A stretch of DNA of 64,000 nt from positions 1 to 64,000 of the forward strand of contig NZ_RQJP01000001.1 in NCBI RefSeq assembly GCF_003858645.1, given 5' to 3'. Below the pieces are notes generated by a model. It saw only the letters and a program-made list of their open reading frames with translations, made no database searches and was not told the origin of the DNA. Origin of the DNA: Larkinella knui. GTDB taxonomy: Bacteria > Bacteroidota > Bacteroidia > Cytophagales > Spirosomataceae. Positions 17,444-27,035 of the stretch are shown piece by piece; the first letter of the stretch is position 1, and each line of letters starts with the position of its first letter. Made by a program: the position numbers and the translations under genes.

Positions 17444-20400
17444 ATGATGAGAACTTTACTGTCTGGTATTAAGCAAAGAAATGTGTTGCTGGCCTTCGTG
17501 ATTTTTTTGTTTTCCAGCTCGCCCGTCTGGGCTACAGAGCGGCCTAACTTTGCTCCACTTCGTCTTAAAACGATACTGACACAATCGCTGCCGGGCCGGG
17601 TTGAAGCAGAGAGTTATGAAAACATGAGTGGTGTACAAACCGAAAATACAAGTGATACGGGCGGTGGCCAGAATGTGGGCTGGATTGATGATAACGACTG
17701 GATGGACTACCGTGTCAACGTGGCATCCGCCGGGGTATATACCTTTAAATTTCGGATCGCCAATGGATGGGGAAACGGGCAAATTGAACTGAAGACCTTC
17801 AGTGGTACGGTTCTTTCAACGCTTCAGGTGCCACAAACCGGGGGCTTACAGGCCTGGCAAACCATTTTAACAACGGCTTATCTGACTGCGGGTGAACAGA
17901 CTTTACGGGTGCGGGCCATCGCCGGGAACTGGAATTTTAACTGGTTTCAGGTTGAGAGCGCCCTCCCGGTGCCCGGCAAAATTGAAGCGGAAAATTATTC
18001 AGGCATGAACGGTATTCAGACCGAAACGACGTCTGATGTGGGTGGTGGACTGAATGTGGGTCGCATCGACGACAACGACTGGCTGGATTATAACATCAAT
18101 GTGGCGTCGGCGGGTGCCTACGCTTTTAATTTCCGCGTTGCGAAACAATACGGCGATGGAAAAATTGAAGTTAGAACCGCTGCGGGAGCGGTCTTAACCA
18201 CAGTTGACATACCCTATACCGGTGGCTGGCAAAGTTTTTCGACCGTGAGCGGCACGGCTACTTTACCCGCCGGAAACCAGATTTTGCGGATTTATGCCGT
18301 TAAAGGAGACTGGAATTTCAACTGGGTCGATGTGCAGTCAACCGCACCGGTTGCGCTGCCCTCGGTGATTACCTTTGCTGCCTTGTCGGACAAAACCGTG
18401 GGTGATGCTCCGTTCAATCTGACGGCCAGCAGCACCAATACCGAAACCGCCATCAGTTTTGCATCCTCTAACCCGGCCGTCGTTTCCGTTTCCAATTCGA
18501 CCGGCTCCTGGAAGGCGACGGTGGTGGGAGCGGGGACGGCGACCCTAACGGCCTCGCAAACCGGAAATGCCCATTTTCTCGTGGCCGACAACGTGGCCAG
18601 GACCCTGGTGGTTCATCCCGCCCAAACGCCCCCCACCTCATCGACTGCGGTTAAAATTCCGATTGAAGCCAAACGGTGGTACCAGCTCAACAACGTCAGC
18701 AATGGCTTGGAAGGCTTATTTGACGGGATTACCAATGTCGACGTGAACACGGGATACGGCAAGGTACTCAGCAACTTCGACGCGTATTATCCGCTGCTGC
18801 CGGGGGAAACGATGACCATTGAAAGCGTCAAATTCTTTGACGGTTCCGGTACGATGATTGACAGTCCGATGACGCTGTCGATCATCACCGATCAGTGGCA
18901 GACCATTCCCATCGCTACGTTTACGGGTCAGGAATACAACGGCTGGGTCGGCCCTTACCCGAATCGGTCCCTTACCGGTGATGCTAAGTTTAAACTCGAT
19001 GTTCCCATTACCAATGCCCGGTATCTCGTGCTGAATGCGTGGTGGGGCTATCCGACCGAAATCGAATTGTACGGGAAGTATACCCCTACAACCGTTCCGG
19101 TAACACCGATTCCGCAAAAGTCCATTCAGCTGAAAAGCATGTTTGGAGCCAATGCCTTCGAGTGGGATTTTGAAGATGGTCAGAATCCGGACAACATCAG
19201 CGAACCCAAAATGAAAGCCGTTAAAACTTTCCGGGGCATTCGGCACTACATCGATTGGGAAAAACTGGAAGCCAACGAGGGTAAGTTTACCTTCAATCCG
19301 ACCCACAGTGGGGGCTGGAATTACGATGCTATTTACGAACGCTGCAAAGCCGATGGAATCGACGTACTGGCCTGTTTAAAAACACTGCCGGGCTGGATGC
19401 TGGCGACTTATCCGGAAGACCAGCGGGATTCGGAAAACGTACCGCTTCGTTACGGCAGCGATTTTACCAACCCGGCCTCGTACATCGATCAGGCCAGAGT
19501 GGCGTTTCAGTACATGGCCCGGTATGGCTTCAATACGAACGTGAACCCGGCGCTGGTCAGTGTGAACAGCGCCCCGCGCTGGACCGGCGATCCCATCAAC
19601 ACGGTAAAAATTGGTTTGGGATTGATTAAATACATCGAGTGCGACAACGAACGGGACAAATGGTGGAAAGGACGGAAGGGATACCAGACCGCCCGCGAGT
19701 ATGCGGCTAACCTGTCGGCTTTCTACGACGGTCACAAAAACACGATGGGGCCGGGTGTAGGCGTTAAAAATGCCGATCCCAATGTAAAAGTCGTTATCGC
19801 CGGCATGGCCTCGGCCTACGCCGGAACCGACTACCTGCGGGGCATGATCGACTGGTGTAAACAATACCGGGGGTATAATCCTGACGGTTCGGTCAATTTG
19901 TGCTGGGATGTCATCAATTACCACTTGTATCCCGACAACTCCAACTCGTCACAAAGCGGAACGTCGACGCGGGGAGCGGCTCCCGAAATTTCTTCGGCCG
20001 TCAAAGTCGTGAAAGAATTTATGGAAACCGCCCACAAATACGCGCGGGATATGCCGGTTTGGGTGACTGAAACGGGCTATGATGCCAATCAGGGGAGCCC
20101 GCTGAAAGCGATTCCAATCGGTACTAAAAATGAATACCAGACGCAGGCCGACTGGATTTTACGGACGGCATTGTTTTATGCCCGGTCGGGTGTGGAGCGG
20201 GTTTTCTTTTACCAGATGTACGACGATAACTTCCTGAACCCGACGCAGTTTGGTTCATCCGGTTTGATCAATCAGGACTTTAGCCGCAAACCGGCCGCCG
20301 ACTTTATCCATCAGGCCAACAAGCTCTTAGGAGAGTATACGTATAAGCAAACGATCAGTACCAATCCAATGGTCGACCGGTATGAGTACCAGGGCAAGTC

Positions 20401-20932
20401 AGCCTATGTGCTGGTGGTGCCGGATGAAGTAGGCCGGACGGCTCAGTATACACTGGATTTGGGAACGGCGGCTTTTGCCAGGGTCTACACGCCCAAAGCC
20501 GCCAGCGATACGGCCGACGTTCAGAAACTGACAACCGTGGCGGGTAAACTGACGCTGACGGTTACCGAAACGCCGATTTTTGTCATTGCCTCCGATCAGG
20601 TCGTTACCTCGTCGACTTCAACAACGGCAACAGCCCGACTCGGCTCGGCGGAATTGGCGGGCAACTCGCTGCACCAGTCCGTTCGGGTTTATCCGAATCC
20701 GGCGGTCGATTTTGTGAACATCGATCTGGACAACGAAAGTGCGGAACCGCTGGAAATCAACGTGTTCAATGCCAGTCAGGGAACACTGCACAAACAGGTT
20801 AATCTGGAAAAAACCTCCGCGGCTTATTCGGGAAAAATCAACGTATCGGCCTTGCCGATGGGAATGTACATTCTTGAAATTAAGCAGGGCAACGACCGGG
20901 CTTTTCGTAAAGTGCTGAAGGCCAGTAAATAA
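17444..20932 (+). CDS. T9SS-exported multidomain glycoside hydrolase (clan GH-A type) with two CBM6-like domains
   Basis: A 1162-residue secreted protein. Order: signal peptide (to about 30), two tandem CBM6-like beta-sandwiches (about 48-170 and 177-300, each with the IEAE/VEAE...GGG-x-N-V-G...DNDW-x-DY pattern), a bacterial Ig-like domain (about 303-395), a discoidin-like domain (about 405-550), a TIM-barrel catalytic domain (about 560-960), and a C-terminal T9SS type A sorting domain (from about 1080; VYPNPAVDFVNI, closing RKVLKASK). Candidate catalytic residues are Glu736 in ECDNERDKWW (acid/base) and Glu876 in VTETGYD (nucleophile). The exact GH family is not assigned (GH39/GH5-like features). 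It probably trims or remodels polysaccharide at the cell surface, and its place among EPS genes suggests the cell's own polymer. Confidence 0.85.
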   Translation: MMRTLLSGIKQRNVLLAFVIFLFSSSPVWATERPNFAPLRLKTILTQSLPGRVEAESYENMSGVQTENTSDTGGGQNVGWIDDNDWMDYRVNVASAGVYTFKFRIANGWGNGQIELKTFSGTVLSTLQVPQTGGLQAWQTILTTAYLTAGEQTLRVRAIAGNWNFNWFQVESALPVPGKIEAENYSGMNGIQTETTSDVGGGLNVGRIDDNDWLDYNINVASAGAYAFNFRVAKQYGDGKIEVRTAAGAVLTTVDIPYTGGWQSFSTVSGTATLPAGNQILRIYAVKGDWNFNWVDVQSTAPVALPSVITFAALSDKTVGDAPFNLTASSTNTETAISFASSNPAVVSVSNSTGSWKATVVGAGTATLTASQTGNAHFLVADNVARTLVVHPAQTPPTSSTAVKIPIEAKRWYQLNNVSNGLEGLFDGITNVDVNTGYGKVLSNFDAYYPLLPGETMTIESVKFFDGSGTMIDSPMTLSIITDQWQTIPIATFTGQEYNGWVGPYPNRSLTGDAKFKLDVPITNARYLVLNAWWGYPTEIELYGKYTPTTVPVTPIPQKSIQLKSMFGANAFEWDFEDGQNPDNISEPKMKAVKTFRGIRHYIDWEKLEANEGKFTFNPTHSGGWNYDAIYERCKADGIDVLACLKTLPGWMLATYPEDQRDSENVPLRYGSDFTNPASYIDQARVAFQYMARYGFNTNVNPALVSVNSAPRWTGDPINTVKIGLGLIKYIECDNERDKWWKGRKGYQTAREYAANLSAFYDGHKNTMGPGVGVKNADPNVKVVIAGMASAYAGTDYLRGMIDWCKQYRGYNPDGSVNLCWDVINYHLYPDNSNSSQSGTSTRGAAPEISSAVKVVKEFMETAHKYARDMPVWVTETGYDANQGSPLKAIPIGTKNEYQTQADWILRTALFYARSGVERVFFYQMYDDNFLNPTQFGSSGLINQDFSRKPAADFIHQANKLLGEYTYKQTISTNPMVDRYEYQGKSAYVLVVPDEVGRTAQYTLDLGTAAFARVYTPKAASDTADVQKLTTVAGKLTLTVTETPIFVIASDQVVTSSTSTTATARLGSAELAGNSLHQSVRVYPNPAVDFVNIDLDNESAEPLEINVFNASQGTLHKQVNLEKTSAAYSGKINVSALPMGMYILEIKQGNDRAFRKVLKASK

Positions 20933-21001
20933 GCAGGTCGCAGGTGAAAACCCATCGTGCCTCCGGAAGTTGATTCCTCAGGAGACAAGACGAATTGATT
21001 C

Positions 21002-21036
21002 AGCGGTACCGGGTTCATCCGGTACCGCTTCTTTTT
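21002..21036 (+). terminator. Rho-independent terminator after the glycoside hydrolase gene
   Basis: AGCGGTACCGG and CCGGTACCGCT form a perfect 11-bp stem with a 6-base loop, followed by TCTTTTTT. It ends the plus-strand gene before the convergent NHL-repeat gene. Confidence 0.9.
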
Positions 21037-21039
21037 TGG

Positions 21040-22164
21040 CTATTTCCAGGTAACGGTGGCTTTGCGAATGCAGTGGTTGAACTTATCCAGAATAAATACC
21101 TCGCCTTTTTTATTGACCGCTACCCCAAAGATGCCATGGGAGAAGCCAGGGCGGTTTTCGGCATAATCGGTCGATACCGTGTTGTAGGTTAAGTTATACA
21201 GGTAATCATCCGGCGTTACGACCAGCAATGAGCCACCCGTGTCGTCCACAACAAACAATTGCTTGCTGGCCGGGTCGTAATGGGTCCGATACGGCTGAAA
21301 GACGGTGGCGTTACTGCGCGGGCAATCCTTGCCGTACCCCGTACCGAAGTTGATGTAAGTCGAAACCGTTCCGTCGGGTGTGATCTTACGAACGCGCCGG
21401 TTTCCCCAGTCGGGAACGTAGACATTCCCGGCCTCGTCGAGGGTCAGGTCTTCAAAGGAGCAAAATTCAGCTTCTTTTCCCTTGGCATCCAGGTAGTTAC
21501 ACAGTGCCGTGTTGACCGGCGCCTTACCGGCCAGGGTCGTCACGGTGTTGGTGTTCAGATTGACCTTCCGGACGCAATAATTCAGCGCATCGGCGATGTA
21601 AAGATTCCCGGTTTTGTCCATGGCGATTCCCCGGGGTGAGTAGAATTTAGCCGAAGCCAGGGGGCCGTCTTCGTAGCCGTTCAAACCGGGTCCACCGTTC
21701 AGGCGGGTTGCCTTTCCGTCGGGGCTAATGCGGAAAATACCGCTGGCAATACCTTGCGCGTCACCACTTTCAATGGCATAAAGCGTTACACCGTCGCGGG
21801 GATCGATGCAGATGTCGGTCACGGAATAGAGCCCTTTGGTAAAGGTCGTTACAGTACCGGTCGGGTCGATTTTTCGGATCACACTGCCGCCCGTGTAGCT
21901 ATAACGCTGGTCGATGACATACAGGTTTTCATTTTTGTCCATGGTCATCTGGGAAGGGTAGCTGAACCGGGCCGCCGTCCCTTTTCCATCCAGGTTGCCG
22001 GCTTTGGTGTCGCCCCCGATAATGGTGGTGAGGGTCACGGCGGGCTTGCGTTTGTTGCCGGACGACGGGTTGCCCGGTGATGGCGTATCGGTTTTCGGTT
22101 TCGTGCAGGCCAGGGCCGTGCCCACGAACAGGACAAAGCCGACGCGGTAAGCAGTTGATTTCAT
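21040..22164 (-). CDS. NHL-repeat beta-propeller lipoprotein
   Basis: A 374-residue predicted lipoprotein: the N-terminal signal ends at the lipobox GTALAC, followed by a Pro/Ser/Gly-rich linker. At least four NHL repeats follow (MDKNENLYVID, MDKTGNLYIAD, LDEAGNVYVPD, VNKKGEVFILDKFNHCIRK), enough for a six-bladed propeller. Such propellers bind proteins or glycans and have no fixed catalytic role. It lies downstream of a glycosyltransferase run but behind a terminator at 22244-22269, so it may be a separate unit. Function unknown. Confidence 0.82.
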   Translation of the reverse strand: MKSTAYRVGFVLFVGTALACTKPKTDTPSPGNPSSGNKRKPAVTLTTIIGGDTKAGNLDGKGTAARFSYPSQMTMDKNENLYVIDQRYSYTGGSVIRKIDPTGTVTTFTKGLYSVTDICIDPRDGVTLYAIESGDAQGIASGIFRISPDGKATRLNGGPGLNGYEDGPLASAKFYSPRGIAMDKTGNLYIADALNYCVRKVNLNTNTVTTLAGKAPVNTALCNYLDAKGKEAEFCSFEDLTLDEAGNVYVPDWGNRRVRKITPDGTVSTYINFGTGYGKDCPRSNATVFQPYRTHYDPASKQLFVVDDTGGSLLVVTPDDYLYNLTYNTVSTDYAENRPGFSHGIFGVAVNKKGEVFILDKFNHCIRKATVTWK

Positions 22165-22243
22165 GTAGCTTGTTGTTTACGATGATTCGAGGCCCAAAGG
22201 TGCGAATCAACCACCCGCGGCCCAACCGGGGATTCGATGAAAC

Positions 22244-22269
22244 GAAAAAAGCCGCTTGTGAAGCGGCCT
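22244..22269 (-). terminator. Rho-independent terminator of the minus-strand EPS operon
   Basis: Read on the minus strand, GCCGCTT-CAC-AAGCGGC is a perfect 7-bp stem followed by TTTTTT. It lies 25 bases after the stop of the glycosyltransferase gene ending at 22294. Confidence 0.85.
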
Positions 22270-22293
22270 GTAGGTTCGTTGAAAGGAATCTGA

Positions 22294-23067
22294 TCAAAAG
22301 ATCAAATCATAATTATACTTGATCTGTCGGTAGAGCGCGCGTCCCCACACGACGAAGAAATTGGTATTTTCGTGTCGCCAGTTACTCCGGGTAACCGTAC
22401 TGGGTTCGTCGTCGGAATTTTTCTGTTCGAACATCGCATTAAAATCCGTCAGAAAAACACCTTTTCCTTTCTTTTTAATGAACGAAAGGCACATCAGATA
22501 TTCGGTTTTATCCGACTTGATTCCTTCCACATACCGGCCAAATTTATCCAGAAATGAACTTCGCCGTAAATGAGGATGGTCGCTGTAGTAATAGATCTTG
22601 GTATAATTCAGATACCACGGTTTATACGACATTCGCGAAAAACCGTTTTTATAAGGCGTCAGATACGGATAGGGGTAATACGCATAGAAGCGTACAATGT
22701 CCAGATTTTTTTCCTCATTCATCATGGCCAATGCATCCTTAAAATACGTCGGAAAAGCCGGTTTGGGAATAAAATCTTCCTGAACGTACAACGTATACGG
22801 CGTTTTGACGGCCTCCTGACCTTTGTTGATGTTATTGGCTAACCCTTTATTTTGTGGGGTTGTGATGAGCCGAAACGTGTAGCGTTTTTTTAACTCCCGG
22901 ATGGCATTTAAATGCTCCTTTTTGCTGCCATCGTCCGAAACGACAATGTCGTCAAAAGAGCACTTTAATTCTTTAAAGGTACGCAATAACCGCTCCAGCG
23001 AACCGCTTCGGTTGTAATGCGTTATCAATAGCGTGACGTCCGAAAAGTGCGTTGAGTGGGAATCCAT
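22294..23067 (-). CDS. Family 2 glycosyltransferase (copy 1 of a tandem pair)
   Basis: A 257-residue GT-A enzyme: VTLLITHYNRSGSLERLL at the N terminus, VVSDDGS near residue 40, and YVQEDF near 114 in the DxD position. It is a close paralogue of the gene immediately upstream (23113-23898): the first 17 residues of the motif region are identical and similarity continues to the C terminus. The donor sugar is unknown. A small palindrome TTAGTA-N5-TACTAA (23069-23085) lies just before the start. It is the last gene of the minus-strand EPS run before the terminator. Confidence 0.85.
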   Translation of the reverse strand: MDSHSTHFSDVTLLITHYNRSGSLERLLRTFKELKCSFDDIVVSDDGSKKEHLNAIRELKKRYTFRLITTPQNKGLANNINKGQEAVKTPYTLYVQEDFIPKPAFPTYFKDALAMMNEEKNLDIVRFYAYYPYPYLTPYKNGFSRMSYKPWYLNYTKIYYYSDHPHLRRSSFLDKFGRYVEGIKSDKTEYLMCLSFIKKKGKGVFLTDFNAMFEQKNSDDEPSTVTRSNWRHENTNFFVVWGRALYRQIKYNYDLIF

Positions 23068-23112
23068 TTTAGTATACAGTACTAATCTTGACGAAAATCA
23101 GGGTGGAACAAT

Positions 23113-23898
23113 CTACTCTTTCAACAAGGCTAATTCAAACGTATTTTTAAGAAGCCGGTATTTTAAATACCACCAGCGGGCAAAAAGCAGGAAGGGATTC
23201 GTACTTTCCCGCCAGCTGGCCCGATAAAACGTGCTGGGTTCCGAAGCGGAATTTTTCTGATCGAATACCGTCGTGAATTCGTTAAAAAATAACCCTTTTC
23301 CGTGTTTTTGAATCACGGAAAGGCACATTTGAAACTCCGTGACATTTACGTCTTTTCCTTCTACATAACGACCAAATTTTTGCAGAAAATTACTCCTCCT
23401 TAAGTGCGGGTGATCACTGTAATAATAGAACTTCAGGTGGTCGGAATACCACGGCGAAGGTTTGTAAACCATTCTGGAAAACCCTTTGCCATACGGTTCC
23501 AGATACGGATAGGCAAAGTAGGCGTAAAACCGGACCAGGTCGAGGTCTTTTTCCCGATTCATGATTTCCAGCGCATCTCTAAAATGCGTGGCAAACGATT
23601 CTTTAGGGACGAAATCTTCCTGGACGTAAAGCGTATACGGCGTTGTTACGGCGTCCTGCCCTTTGTTGATGTTGTTGCCCAGTCCCCGGTTTTTTGGTGT
23701 TGTAACCAACTGAAAACCATAACTTTTTGATAGCTCTTCAAGTGCATTGACATGTTCCGGCTTGCTGCCGTCATCCGAAACCACAATGCCGTCAAACGTG
23801 CAGTTCAAGTCTTTAAAGGCTTTTAACAGGCGCTCCAAAGAACCGCTTCGGTTGTAATGAGTAATCAGTAAGGTCACTCCCGGAAAATGATTTTCCAT
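23113..23898 (-). CDS. Family 2 glycosyltransferase (copy 2 of a tandem pair)
   Basis: A 261-residue GT-A enzyme with the same layout as its downstream neighbour: GVTLLITHYNRSGSLERLL, VVSDDGS, LYVQEDFVPKE, then HPHLRRS-(N/S)-F in the acceptor region. The two copies differ enough along their length to suggest an old duplication with possible change of sugar specificity. It is soluble with no clear membrane helix and is presumably recruited to lipid-linked repeat units at the inner membrane. Confidence 0.86.
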   Translation of the reverse strand: MENHFPGVTLLITHYNRSGSLERLLKAFKDLNCTFDGIVVSDDGSKPEHVNALEELSKSYGFQLVTTPKNRGLGNNINKGQDAVTTPYTLYVQEDFVPKESFATHFRDALEIMNREKDLDLVRFYAYFAYPYLEPYGKGFSRMVYKPSPWYSDHLKFYYYSDHPHLRRSNFLQKFGRYVEGKDVNVTEFQMCLSVIQKHGKGLFFNEFTTVFDQKNSASEPSTFYRASWRESTNPFLLFARWWYLKYRLLKNTFELALLKE

Positions 23899-23930
23899 AG
23901 ACTTAAAAAGAAAAATTTGAATACGTTAAT

Positions 23931-25226
23931 TCAACGCAATAACAAAACCTGGCCGGTTTGTAAATAGTCGCTGGTTTTCCGGTTCGGGTCGGTAGCCCAG
24001 TACTTTATTTTCCAGGGATAAACGCCTTCCGGACAGGGTTTTTCCAAATACGTTCCGTCCCATCGGGACCCCATCGTATCGGTGCTGAAAATGACGCTTC
24101 CCCAGCGATTAAAAATTTGCATTTCAAACGCAACATTAGCTTTATGATACACCATTAACACGTCGTTTTGGCCATCATTATTGGGTGTAAATGACGCCGG
24201 TACGTGAATTTTAGGCCCCGAGCATTCTGCCGATTCGATGGGGGTCAGGCTTAGCGAATTGGACGTGGCCTTACACGAACTGTTCTGATCCGTCAGTGTA
24301 TTCGGAACTTGCGTACAGACCAGCCGGTAATACCGCTTACCGGGGTAGCTTACCTGAATTAAATACGATGGACCGGTAGCGTTTGGAATCGATTTCCACG
24401 TTAAACTATCCGTGCTCTCCTGCCATTGATATACCGGTTTGTCATAGCCTGGCCCCAGCGTTGAGGTCACCAACTGCGTCGTATTCGCGCAAACATCCAG
24501 CGTAGAACGGGTGTTTCCGTCGTAGCCAATCCGGAGCAGGGGATGGCACGGCCGGAACTGGATGTCGTCCAGGGCCAGATCATTGCCGCAACCGCCCGGT
24601 CCGTTGTTGACTAGCTTCACCACCACCGTATTCCCCTGGTCCGGCATCGTAAATAAGACGGAATACCGAATCCAGGTGGGCGTTGCCGAGCGCCCGATTG
24701 ACCCGGTATTGATCGTCTGAATGCTGCTGCCATCGGCTCGTTCAATTTTCATCGTAATGTTTGGGTCCAATGGCACCGTCTCAATGGGATTGCATCCGTT
24801 GGCCATGATGGGATTCATTAAATTCAAAACCCAAACCGAAAATTCGTACGTTATGCCATTGCATAAGCCCGAAACCGACTGATTATAAAACTCGCCGGAT
24901 TCATACGAAGCATTGACAATGGCCATCACCCCATTGGCGTCATCAGGCGTGTGATCTTCCAGTACCGTGTGCCAGGTCGAACCGTAGCAATGTGTCGAAT
25001 TCGCCAGGATATATTCACCATCTCCGGGGCAGCGATCCGACACAAACTGATAAGTTGTTTTGCCTGTTTCCAGGGGTGTTAAAACGCTGCTGCCAAAGGT
25101 TTCATTGATAATCGCTTCGCCTAAAATTCCAGTACAGGCTTGCCCGTAACTGGTTTTTACATAGCCAGTAAAAAGGGTCGTTACCACTAAAATAGTCTTC
25201 AACAACACCGTCCGATAATTGACCAT
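23931..25226 (-). CDS. Secreted surface protein with T9SS type B (gliding motility) C-terminal domain
   Basis: A 431-residue secreted protein: signal peptide (MVNYRTVLLKTILVV... ending near SYGQ), a galactose-binding-like beta-sandwich region (about 35-225), an Ig-like region with a WQESTDSLTWKSIPN motif (about 235-335), and a type B T9SS sorting domain of the CHU_C type (about 345-431; VPASFTPNNDGQND, FNRWGSVIF, WDG, CPEGVYPWKI). The start at 25226 is chosen because it opens the signal peptide and leaves a 16-base gap after the upstream stop. It would be exported across the outer membrane by the T9SS that includes SprA. Its place among glycosyltransferases suggests a role at the polysaccharide-coated surface. 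Confidence 0.87.
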   Translation of the reverse strand: MVNYRTVLLKTILVVTTLFTGYVKTSYGQACTGILGEAIINETFGSSVLTPLETGKTTYQFVSDRCPGDGEYILANSTHCYGSTWHTVLEDHTPDDANGVMAIVNASYESGEFYNQSVSGLCNGITYEFSVWVLNLMNPIMANGCNPIETVPLDPNITMKIERADGSSIQTINTGSIGRSATPTWIRYSVLFTMPDQGNTVVVKLVNNGPGGCGNDLALDDIQFRPCHPLLRIGYDGNTRSTLDVCANTTQLVTSTLGPGYDKPVYQWQESTDSLTWKSIPNATGPSYLIQVSYPGKRYYRLVCTQVPNTLTDQNSSCKATSNSLSLTPIESAECSGPKIHVPASFTPNNDGQNDVLMVYHKANVAFEMQIFNRWGSVIFSTDTMGSRWDGTYLEKPCPEGVYPWKIKYWATDPNRKTSDYLQTGQVLLLR

Positions 25227-25242
25227 AACGTTTTCAGTCGGA

Positions 25243-26133
25243 TCAGGACGAAGTGGAACCGGAGGCCGAAAAGGGCATCGCCTGCCTGACCCGGGTCGTG
25301 AACGCTTTGCTGAGACTGCCATCGGCGATTAACCGCCGGTCGCTGGTCCAGACCCGGGCATTCGGATCGGTGACCCGAACGGTGCGGCCTTTGCCTTCCT
25401 GTTGCAGGGAAAGCGACATCCAGCCGTCTTCACACTTGCCCGATGGCGGGGGCTTGATTCCGGCCGCCACCAATTCCGCCACCGATCCTTCGCGGCCGCT
25501 ATCCAGCGCAAAACCGCCGACCGCCAGGGCGTCGGCCCGGCGAAAGGCAAAGTTGAAACCGTATACATTCATGAATTCTTGATGCCGGTTTCGAATGCGG
25601 TTGACGAGTTGAGCCGTCATTTCGTACCCCCACAGGGCCAGACGGGACGAGTTTTGGCTGGGTAAAAACGAATACAACCCATACGTACAGGCAATTTCCG
25701 GGTTATGCAGCGGGGCCGTTATGGCTTCGGCCCAGCCCGATGGGTACAGACAATCCGCATCGGCATTGGCCATGTAAATGCCCCGGGCCGCTTCCAAACC
25801 CGCCTGACGGGCAAACGCAACACCGGGCCGACGTTCGATAATGGAACGGACCCCGCACTTGTCGAGAAGCTCCTGAGTACGATCAGACGAGTTGTTGTTG
25901 ACCACCAGAAGCTCCGTGGGTCGGGAAACTTTCTGGTCGGCCAGCGACGATAGCGTATGCAATAAATTAGCCTCTTCGTTGTAAGCCGGGATTACAATGG
26001 AAATTTCCGGTTTATCAACGTTGAACTGGGCAAGCCGGCTCCGTAAATCCTTGAGTTGCCCCGCAGGAACGTTTTCTGGATAATAAACAAACGAATGTTT
26101 AGAAAGCCAGTCTGGTAAAAGTAGATTGCTCAC
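25243..26133 (-). CDS. Family 2 glycosyltransferase
   Basis: A 296-residue GT-A enzyme: ISIVIPAYNEEANLLHTL near residue 40, VVNNNSSDRTQELL near 77, and NADADCLYP (DxD) near 119. An acceptor-side region with CEDGWMSLSLQQEG near 227 resembles ceramide/mycofactocin-type GT2 enzymes with an E-D-W motif. No membrane helix is clear. It lies between a PKD lipoprotein gene and a T9SS-exported protein gene in the same minus-strand run. Confidence 0.87.
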   Translation of the reverse strand: MSNLLLPDWLSKHSFVYYPENVPAGQLKDLRSRLAQFNVDKPEISIVIPAYNEEANLLHTLSSLADQKVSRPTELLVVNNNSSDRTQELLDKCGVRSIIERRPGVAFARQAGLEAARGIYMANADADCLYPSGWAEAITAPLHNPEIACTYGLYSFLPSQNSSRLALWGYEMTAQLVNRIRNRHQEFMNVYGFNFAFRRADALAVGGFALDSGREGSVAELVAAGIKPPPSGKCEDGWMSLSLQQEGKGRTVRVTDPNARVWTSDRRLIADGSLSKAFTTRVRQAMPFSASGSTSS

Positions 26134-26158
26134 GGGCTTACAGTGTTGAGTTTCTAAC

Positions 26159-26995
26159 TTATTGAGGTAACAATTTCATCCGGCATTCTCCATTTTTAAC
26201 CGTTATAACACCCGACCAGGAACGGGTTTTGGACTGGGCATAAAAGCTGTAATTACCGTCGGTATTCTGGAATGTAACGTACCCATCCAAACCACAGGAT
26301 GCTGGTGTTCCGGATGCCTGAAAGGTATTGATAACGCCCTGCATGGCGTTGGCTACGTAGACTTCAATATCGGAGCCGTCGCCCCGACCGTTGGTCCAGA
26401 ACATAACGCTTCCCGATGTTGGTATTCCGGAGATCGTAACGCTACGGGAAACTTCGTCCGTGCTGTTTCCATTTTTCGCTATCAATCGCGCAAAATAGAT
26501 ACCGTTTGCTTTAAATTCGATCACGGGATTGGCTTCCGTCGAAGCCTGGCCGTCGCCAAATTCCCATTGATACCGGCTGGCATTGACCGATTTATTGGTA
26601 AACTGGATTCGGTTTGTTGAACCACTAATCGGCGCAAAATCGAAACCAGCCGTCACGTATTTTACCAGACCGCCAATCTCCACACTATTGGAAACCTGAT
26701 CTTCACCAACATCATTTTTTGCCGTTAATACAACGGTGTACGTTCCGTCGGTTTTATATTCTATTTCCGGGGCCTCATCCGTCGAAGCCCGTCCGTCACC
26801 AAACGTCCACTGATACCGTTTGGCATTCAGAGATTTATTGGTCAGTTTTATTTTTCCCGGTGATCCGGTAACTTTTTCAATCGAAAAATCAGCGACGGGT
26901 TGGGGGGTAATCGCCGGCTGACAACTGATCGTAAAGGATACCAAAGCAATGAGATAAATTACCGTATAAATAAAATCATTTAACCTTCTTTTCAT
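26159..26995 (-). CDS. PKD-domain lipoprotein
   Basis: A 278-residue predicted lipoprotein with signal peptide and lipobox FTISC near residue 25. Two PKD domains follow (about 34-108 and 113-195), each with the diagnostic W-x-FGDG-x-AST core (QWTFGDGRAST, QWEFGDGQAST). A C-terminal region (about 200-278) of unknown type follows. PKD modules mediate protein or glycan contacts at the cell surface. The two repeats share about half of their residues, so they probably arose by duplication. Located in the EPS cluster; role unknown. Confidence 0.85.
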   Translation of the reverse strand: MKRRLNDFIYTVIYLIALVSFTISCQPAITPQPVADFSIEKVTGSPGKIKLTNKSLNAKRYQWTFGDGRASTDEAPEIEYKTDGTYTVVLTAKNDVGEDQVSNSVEIGGLVKYVTAGFDFAPISGSTNRIQFTNKSVNASRYQWEFGDGQASTEANPVIEFKANGIYFARLIAKNGNSTDEVSRSVTISGIPTSGSVMFWTNGRGDGSDIEVYVANAMQGVINTFQASGTPASCGLDGYVTFQNTDGNYSFYAQSKTRSWSGVITVKNGECRMKLLPQ

Positions 26996-27035
26996 GACTG
27001 GAGACTTTTTACTACTTACAGGTACTCGATTAACG

